Below, in pieces: positions 59,878 to 64,000 of a DNA stretch of 64,000 nucleotides (within the stretch, counting starts at the first letter, position 1; each line of letters starts with the position of its first letter). The notes under the pieces were generated by a model that saw only the letters and a program-made list of their open reading frames with translations, had not been told where the DNA came from and made no database searches. The stretch spans positions 310,001-374,000 of the forward strand of contig CP012819.1 in NCBI GenBank assembly GCA_001936135.1, in the 5' to 3' direction. Source of the DNA: Saccharomycopsis fibuligera x Saccharomycopsis cf. fibuligera (taxonomy: Eukaryota > Ascomycota > Saccharomycetes > Ascoideales > Saccharomycopsidaceae). Both the position numbers and the translations under genes were made by a program.

Positions 59878-62800
59878 TCAAAGTTCGTCATGCAATGGAT
59901 CTTCTTCTATCACTTCAGTTTCTTTAAATTGTTCAGCACGCTCTTCTGCCTTTGAATCTTCAACCTTGCTAACATTCTCAACAGCTCCCTTTATAACATT
60001 ATCTTCATTCTTACTCTTAAACTCGTCAATTAATCTTCCAATCTCATTATCGTACACTGTCCACTCAGGAATTTGTCTTCTGGCTCTATCTAATTTAGGC
60101 TCCTTTGTCAATGGGTTGTTGCACAAGTCAATAGTTTTAGCTGTTTTCAAAGCATCATCACTGCACCAAGTCTCGCACCACAACCAGTCCTGGTCCAATG
60201 AGTGGATCTTAAGAGAATATTGCATATTGTTTGGCAAATCTTGATCCAAGTTACTCAAAGAGTTAGGATCAGCACTAAGCTGTTGATAATGCTGTCTGAG
60301 CCTATCGCCAGCAGCAATAGCCCTAAATTTTTTTAGGTCCACCACGTATAATGCACTAATATGATATGGCTTGTTTCCTCTAGAAAGCAAAGTCTTCCAG
60401 TATCCTTGTTTCCAAAATCTAAAACCTTCCATTTCTTTTCTAGAGTCACACATTGGAGTGTACCCATATGGAGCACCTTGCAAGTCAACGTCGATTAACT
60501 CTTTCAAATCAGTTCTAACAATTTGATCAGCATCGACAAAGATTACCTTGTCCAAATCTTGTGGAAACAACACATCAAGGAAAAGGATCTTGTAACCCCA
60601 AATGGTTCTTTGTTTTTCACGTTGGTCTCTGAGCCATACGGGCCACTTATATGTAATTAACTCATACTCAAAGTTATACTTGGCCGCAAGAGTAGGAAGG
60701 AACTTTTTGAAGTTGGCAGACATGTAATTGTCAATAAGCCAAAATTTCAACGTATGCTCTGTATGATTTCTCACAGAAGCGGTCATAATGCTCAACAATC
60801 TTTCGTACAAATGACCACTAGCCACTGCAAAAATATTAATATCTGCTTGTTTCTTTTTGGACACTTCTTTCTTATGAGGCTTAGACCAGAAAGACGACAA
60901 AAAGCCACTACTGGCCTTTTTGTTTGCAGCTGCTTCATTTTCTTCCAAATCTTCGTCATCCTTCAAAAGTAAAGCTTCATTTTCTTTGCCTGGATTCTTA
61001 ACAAAATCTTTAACCAAAACTAAACCATCCAAGTCTAACACGGAAAGCAACAAGCTATCGTCTTTTTGAATAACGGTACCTATTTTATTATTGCTGCTTC
61101 CCTGTTTGCTGAAGGAGTAAATATCAGAAGATTTGGTGTTTGGCTTGATTGAAAGCTCCCATAATCCAGGGTTAGATTTCAATTGGAAGTAACCATAATT
61201 TGCCATGATATTTGTATCAGCATAAATGTGGCCACTATTGGAGACGTTTGCAGCATCTTTGAGCTCCAATTGCACACCATATGGCGGCTCTAAAGAGTCC
61301 TCGACATCAGTGTACCCTTCAATAATCAAATGATTCAACTCGTAGACTCCTTTAATGTATCCTTCTTCAGTAAGATCTAGCTTAATGTTATCAAGGTCAT
61401 ACTGCGATTCTTTTGCTAAAACGATCCAAGCATGTGGAACGTCCAAATCAAGAGTGAATAAAGTTTCTTGTGGCACGTTATCAAATTTAACTTGGTAAAT
61501 CGACTCATCGATTGCACCAGTACTTTCATCAAATTTTATTTCAGGCAAATAAAGTCCACTATAAAATCTCTTCACTGGCAATTCGGTTAATGAGACTGTA
61601 GGAGCAAAAAGAATTGTAATATGGACCGAATTTGTGGTCTTTGAAAGTTTGGAGAGAGCATCAATCAAGTACACAATTTTCTGGGCTGATTCAGATATTG
61701 GATCAATAATAACGACGATATCTACTAACGCTTTTTCTTTAGCGTTTTCCGAATCTGTTGACAATGTGAATGAAGTATGGTTGTAGTGCAAAAGTTCCAT
61801 TTGATATCGAGGGAATTCAATACCAAATGCATCATCAATGGCAGAATACGTAGCAGTTTGAGTCAATGTAGAGAAGAAGATATCAGCCCAGTCAAATCTG
61901 TCGAAAGGTGTCGATGATACGTAAAAATAGTTCTCTTCAAACTCGTTCACAACTTGAAATAAGAAATCAAATAAACGATTTTTAAGCTCATGGGTGAATA
62001 AGTATCTGACCACTTCTGCTTGGAGAGTTTTTCCCTTTGGAATTTCAATAACTCTTGAGTTGAGAATGATAACTGGGAGTTGTTTGACATTGATATTAGC
62101 AAGAGACAATGCTTTTTTTACAGATTCATTTACTGAAGAGCTAAAAGTTTCTTTTCCCTTAATGCTGTCTAAGTACTTGATGCCATCATTCAATTTCTGA
62201 ATTAATGGGGACTCCTTAGTTTGAAAAATGTCCCTAAGTTTTTCAATCACTGAGTTGTCATTAGCGGTATTAATAAATCTGAATTTTGTTAAATAAACCT
62301 TAGAATTTTCTTTCAACAATGCTTTCTCATTTTTGAAAAGTTCAATTAATTGCTTTCTAATAGATTCGGCGTTGTAATCACCAATCAATGAAAAAGACGT
62401 GTGAGTATAAATTCTTTTTTCTCTCTCAGTACCGCCATTGTTAGTCAATGTAAGAACGTTATCGTTACCAGAAAATTCATGCAAGAGATCTTTTGTAACA
62501 GCGACGTATTTGATATCATTCTGATCTTGAGGCAGAATCAATGTGTTACGTACTGGTTCTAAATCGGAATAAAAACGGTCAGCCACAGATTTACTGTCCT
62601 GTGCACCATCAAGAGGAATTTTACCAGCTTGAGCAAAGCGATGAATTAATTCAACATCTTGCAAAATTTGTTGACCTAAAAACATTCTCCAACTATCATG
62701 GAAAATGTTAAACGGCTCAAAGACACCGTTAACAATCAAATAGCCTTCATCAATAGAAAATCTTTCCAAAAACTCAGAGTTATCATATTTTTCAATAAGA

Positions 62801-64000
62801 CTTGGGTTTTTTTCGTATCTCTCCCATAAGTCACCTAAATATGTTGGATTGAGACTTTGAGCGTAACGAAGGAAATCAAAGTTGCTAGACTTGGATCTGC
62901 TGTAAAAATCAGTTTGCAACAATCTGTCCAAAATTATCAGTTCTTTAGCATCCAAAATCCTGTTCTTACCATTAATTCTAATAACTTCGCCTTCAAAAAA
63001 TTGCAGATAATATGGATTATCTTCTTTGAGAACTATTGGCAAAATACCAACGCGATGAGCGATACCTCTAGCAAGCACCATATGGGTGATTTGAGCAGCA
63101 ACGTTCATCAATTTTTTGTTGGCCAAATTAATTGCAAACACAACTTCCAAAATATTTTCTTTATATTCTGGTAATTTCCCTGGCACCAAGTCTTCAGAAA
63201 GCCAAACTCTTCTATCAGTAGTAAAATGTTCATACTCTGGATCATTCTCAAGATCATTCAAGAAGACAACCTTTTCACCGCTTATCTTTTCATCTTTAAT
63301 GGCTGAGCGAATATCGTATCTTCTACGATTTCCAGAACCAGAGGACCTAAGACTAGCAGCGGCTGATAATCTGGCAAATTCACTAATAAATTTCTTTGCG
63401 TTGAGCGTCGTGATCCCCAACACTTGGCGAAGCAGTTCAACATAACTGCTCTCTTGTTTAATCAGCTTCAATAATCCAAAAAGATTCAATTTATAATCAC
63501 TGAGCTGCTTGCCATTGACATAAATTCCCCTAATCTCTTCATTGGCGCCAAGTCTGCTATTGGATTTGACGTTTTTCAAAAAGTTCTGAAAATCTGGGTT
63601 TTTTTTGCTAATTTTGAAGTTCTTTGCAATGTCGTAAGAAAATTTAGGAAATCCCCCTACAACTTGCTTCAAAAGCTCAAATTTTTCAAACGCGTCACCT
63701 TCGTAATTAAGCAAGGAGTAAGCAACCTTCAAGTCAAGTGATTTCAACTGCCTTTTACTTAAACCTTTGATGTTTTTATATGTCTTATTTAAAAAGCCCC
63801 AGGCACCACTGAAAGACTCTTCCAGACCAGCATCAGCAGTATCAAAAACAGCCTGTTCATTTTCCTTACCATCGAGGTTTTTAACTTTTGCAGAGTTCTT
63901 AATATCCCTGTCATCGATAACAATGTAGTCGGTTCTTTTCAATGTCAAATCAACACCATAGCCACCGAGTAATTGCCTAGAACCATCATCGGCTGTCGGA
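59878..64000 (-). CDS. KRE5: UDP-glucose:glycoprotein glucosyltransferase (KRE5 family), 5' end outside window
   Basis: ER-lumen quality-control enzyme that reglucosylates misfolded glycoproteins; the fungal Kre5 branch is needed for beta-1,6-glucan. About 1373 C-terminal residues are visible; the frame is open to the right edge (LGGYGVDLTLKRTDY) so the start lies beyond 64000. The left portion holds the thioredoxin-like repeats, and the GT24 catalytic domain begins near INIFAVASGHLYERLLSIM, with the DxD motif intact as FVDADQIVRTDLKEL, then YGYTPMCDSRKEMEGFRFWKQGYW, YHISALYVVDLKKFR and SLDQDWLWCETWC. The protein ends in HDEL, the ER-retrieval signal. The intact DADQ suggests an active glucosyltransferase, unlike the degenerate S. 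cerevisiae Kre5. Confidence 0.93.
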   Translation of the reverse strand, partial: PTADDGSRQLLGGYGVDLTLKRTDYIVIDDRDIKNSAKVKNLDGKENEQAVFDTADAGLEESFSGAWGFLNKTYKNIKGLSKRQLKSLDLKVAYSLLNYEGDAFEKFELLKQVVGGFPKFSYDIAKNFKISKKNPDFQNFLKNVKSNSRLGANEEIRGIYVNGKQLSDYKLNLFGLLKLIKQESSYVELLRQVLGITTLNAKKFISEFARLSAAASLRSSGSGNRRRYDIRSAIKDEKISGEKVVFLNDLENDPEYEHFTTDRRVWLSEDLVPGKLPEYKENILEVVFAINLANKKLMNVAAQITHMVLARGIAHRVGILPIVLKEDNPYYLQFFEGEVIRINGKNRILDAKELIILDRLLQTDFYSRSKSSNFDFLRYAQSLNPTYLGDLWERYEKNPSLIEKYDNSEFLERFSIDEGYLIVNGVFEPFNIFHDSWRMFLGQQILQDVELIHRFAQAGKIPLDGAQDSKSVADRFYSDLEPVRNTLILPQDQNDIKYVAVTKDLLHEFSGNDNVLTLTNNGGTEREKRIYTHTSFSLIGDYNAESIRKQLIELFKNEKALLKENSKVYLTKFRFINTANDNSVIEKLRDIFQTKESPLIQKLNDGIKYLDSIKGKETFSSSVNESVKKALSLANINVKQLPVIILNSRVIEIPKGKTLQAEVVRYLFTHELKNRLFDFLFQVVNEFEENYFYVSSTPFDRFDWADIFFSTLTQTATYSAIDDAFGIEFPRYQMELLHYNHTSFTLSTDSENAKEKALVDIVVIIDPISESAQKIVYLIDALSKLSKTTNSVHITILFAPTVSLTELPVKRFYSGLYLPEIKFDESTGAIDESIYQVKFDNVPQETLFTLDLDVPHAWIVLAKESQYDLDNIKLDLTEEGYIKGVYELNHLIIEGYTDVEDSLEPPYGVQLELKDAANVSNSGHIYADTNIMANYGYFQLKSNPGLWELSIKPNTKSSDIYSFSKQGSSNNKIGTVIQKDDSLLLSVLDLDGLVLVKDFVKNPGKENEALLLKDDEDLEENEAAANKKASSGFLSSFWSKPHKKEVSKKKQADINIFAVASGHLYERLLSIMTASVRNHTEHTLKFWLIDNYMSANFKKFLPTLAAKYNFEYELITYKWPVWLRDQREKQRTIWGYKILFLDVLFPQDLDKVIFVDADQIVRTDLKELIDVDLQGAPYGYTPMCDSRKEMEGFRFWKQGYWKTLLSRGNKPYHISALYVVDLKKFRAIAAGDRLRQHYQQLSADPNSLSNLDQDLPNNMQYSLKIHSLDQDWLWCETWCSDDALKTAKTIDLCNNPLTKEPKLDRARRQIPEWTVYDNEIGRLIDEFKSKNEDNVIKGAVENVSKVEDSKAEERAEQFKETEVIEEDPLHDEL

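Overview
The window is nuclear DNA of a budding yeast (Saccharomycotina). It has short intergenic regions, few introns with GTATGT donors and TACTAA-type branch points, and many Asn/Gln/Ser-rich low-complexity proteins. Several signs point to the CUG-Ser clade, probably the Lodderomyces / Candida parapsilosis neighbourhood: CTG is rarely used, and CTG codons in TAF10 (3027) and the photolyase (32809) fall where I recall Ser or small residues in homologues. The species guess is inference; no name can be read from the sequence.

Layout. 0-12.3 kb is packed with nuclear and chromatin genes: RPB12 (spliced), IPK2/ARG82, TAF10, a DsbA-like thioredoxin-fold protein, AIM24, an unrecognised Asn/His-rich spliced gene, ARP7 and EAF6. 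13.4-22.5 kb holds an ECM3-like carrier, a TPR protein, DUG3 (glutathione breakdown) and BNA2 (NAD synthesis). From about 18.7 kb base composition becomes GC-richer, ending in a 3.4-kb block (22.5-25.9 kb) with no recognised gene. 25.9-33.5 kb holds GPD (glycerol-3-phosphate dehydrogenase), PAC2 and PHR1. 34.5-36.5 kb is a decayed yapsin/Sap9-type GPI-anchored aspartyl protease. 38-53 kb holds elongation factor 3, the nucleoporin NUP159, an alcohol-acetyltransferase-like gene and the striatin homologue FAR8. 53.6-64 kb holds an FMS1-like amine oxidase, a divergent pair of related C2H2 zinc-finger genes, and a UDP-glucose:glycoprotein glucosyltransferase (KRE5 family) that runs off the right edge.

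The genes are individually transcribed housekeeping and regulatory genes; there is no operon, CRISPR array or obvious mobile element. TAF10, EAF6 and ARP7 all act in chromatin or transcription complexes and RPB12 is an RNA polymerase subunit, but their closeness need not be functional. The items most worth a second look are two spliced genes whose last exons are easily missed, a GPD gene with an in-frame upstream ATG encoding a presequence-like extension, the divergent zinc-finger pair in which one copy has one finger, a promoter-plus-reading-frame unit at 9.5-9.8 kb that lacks an in-frame ATG, and the GC-rich block with a possible Cys-rich membrane protein.
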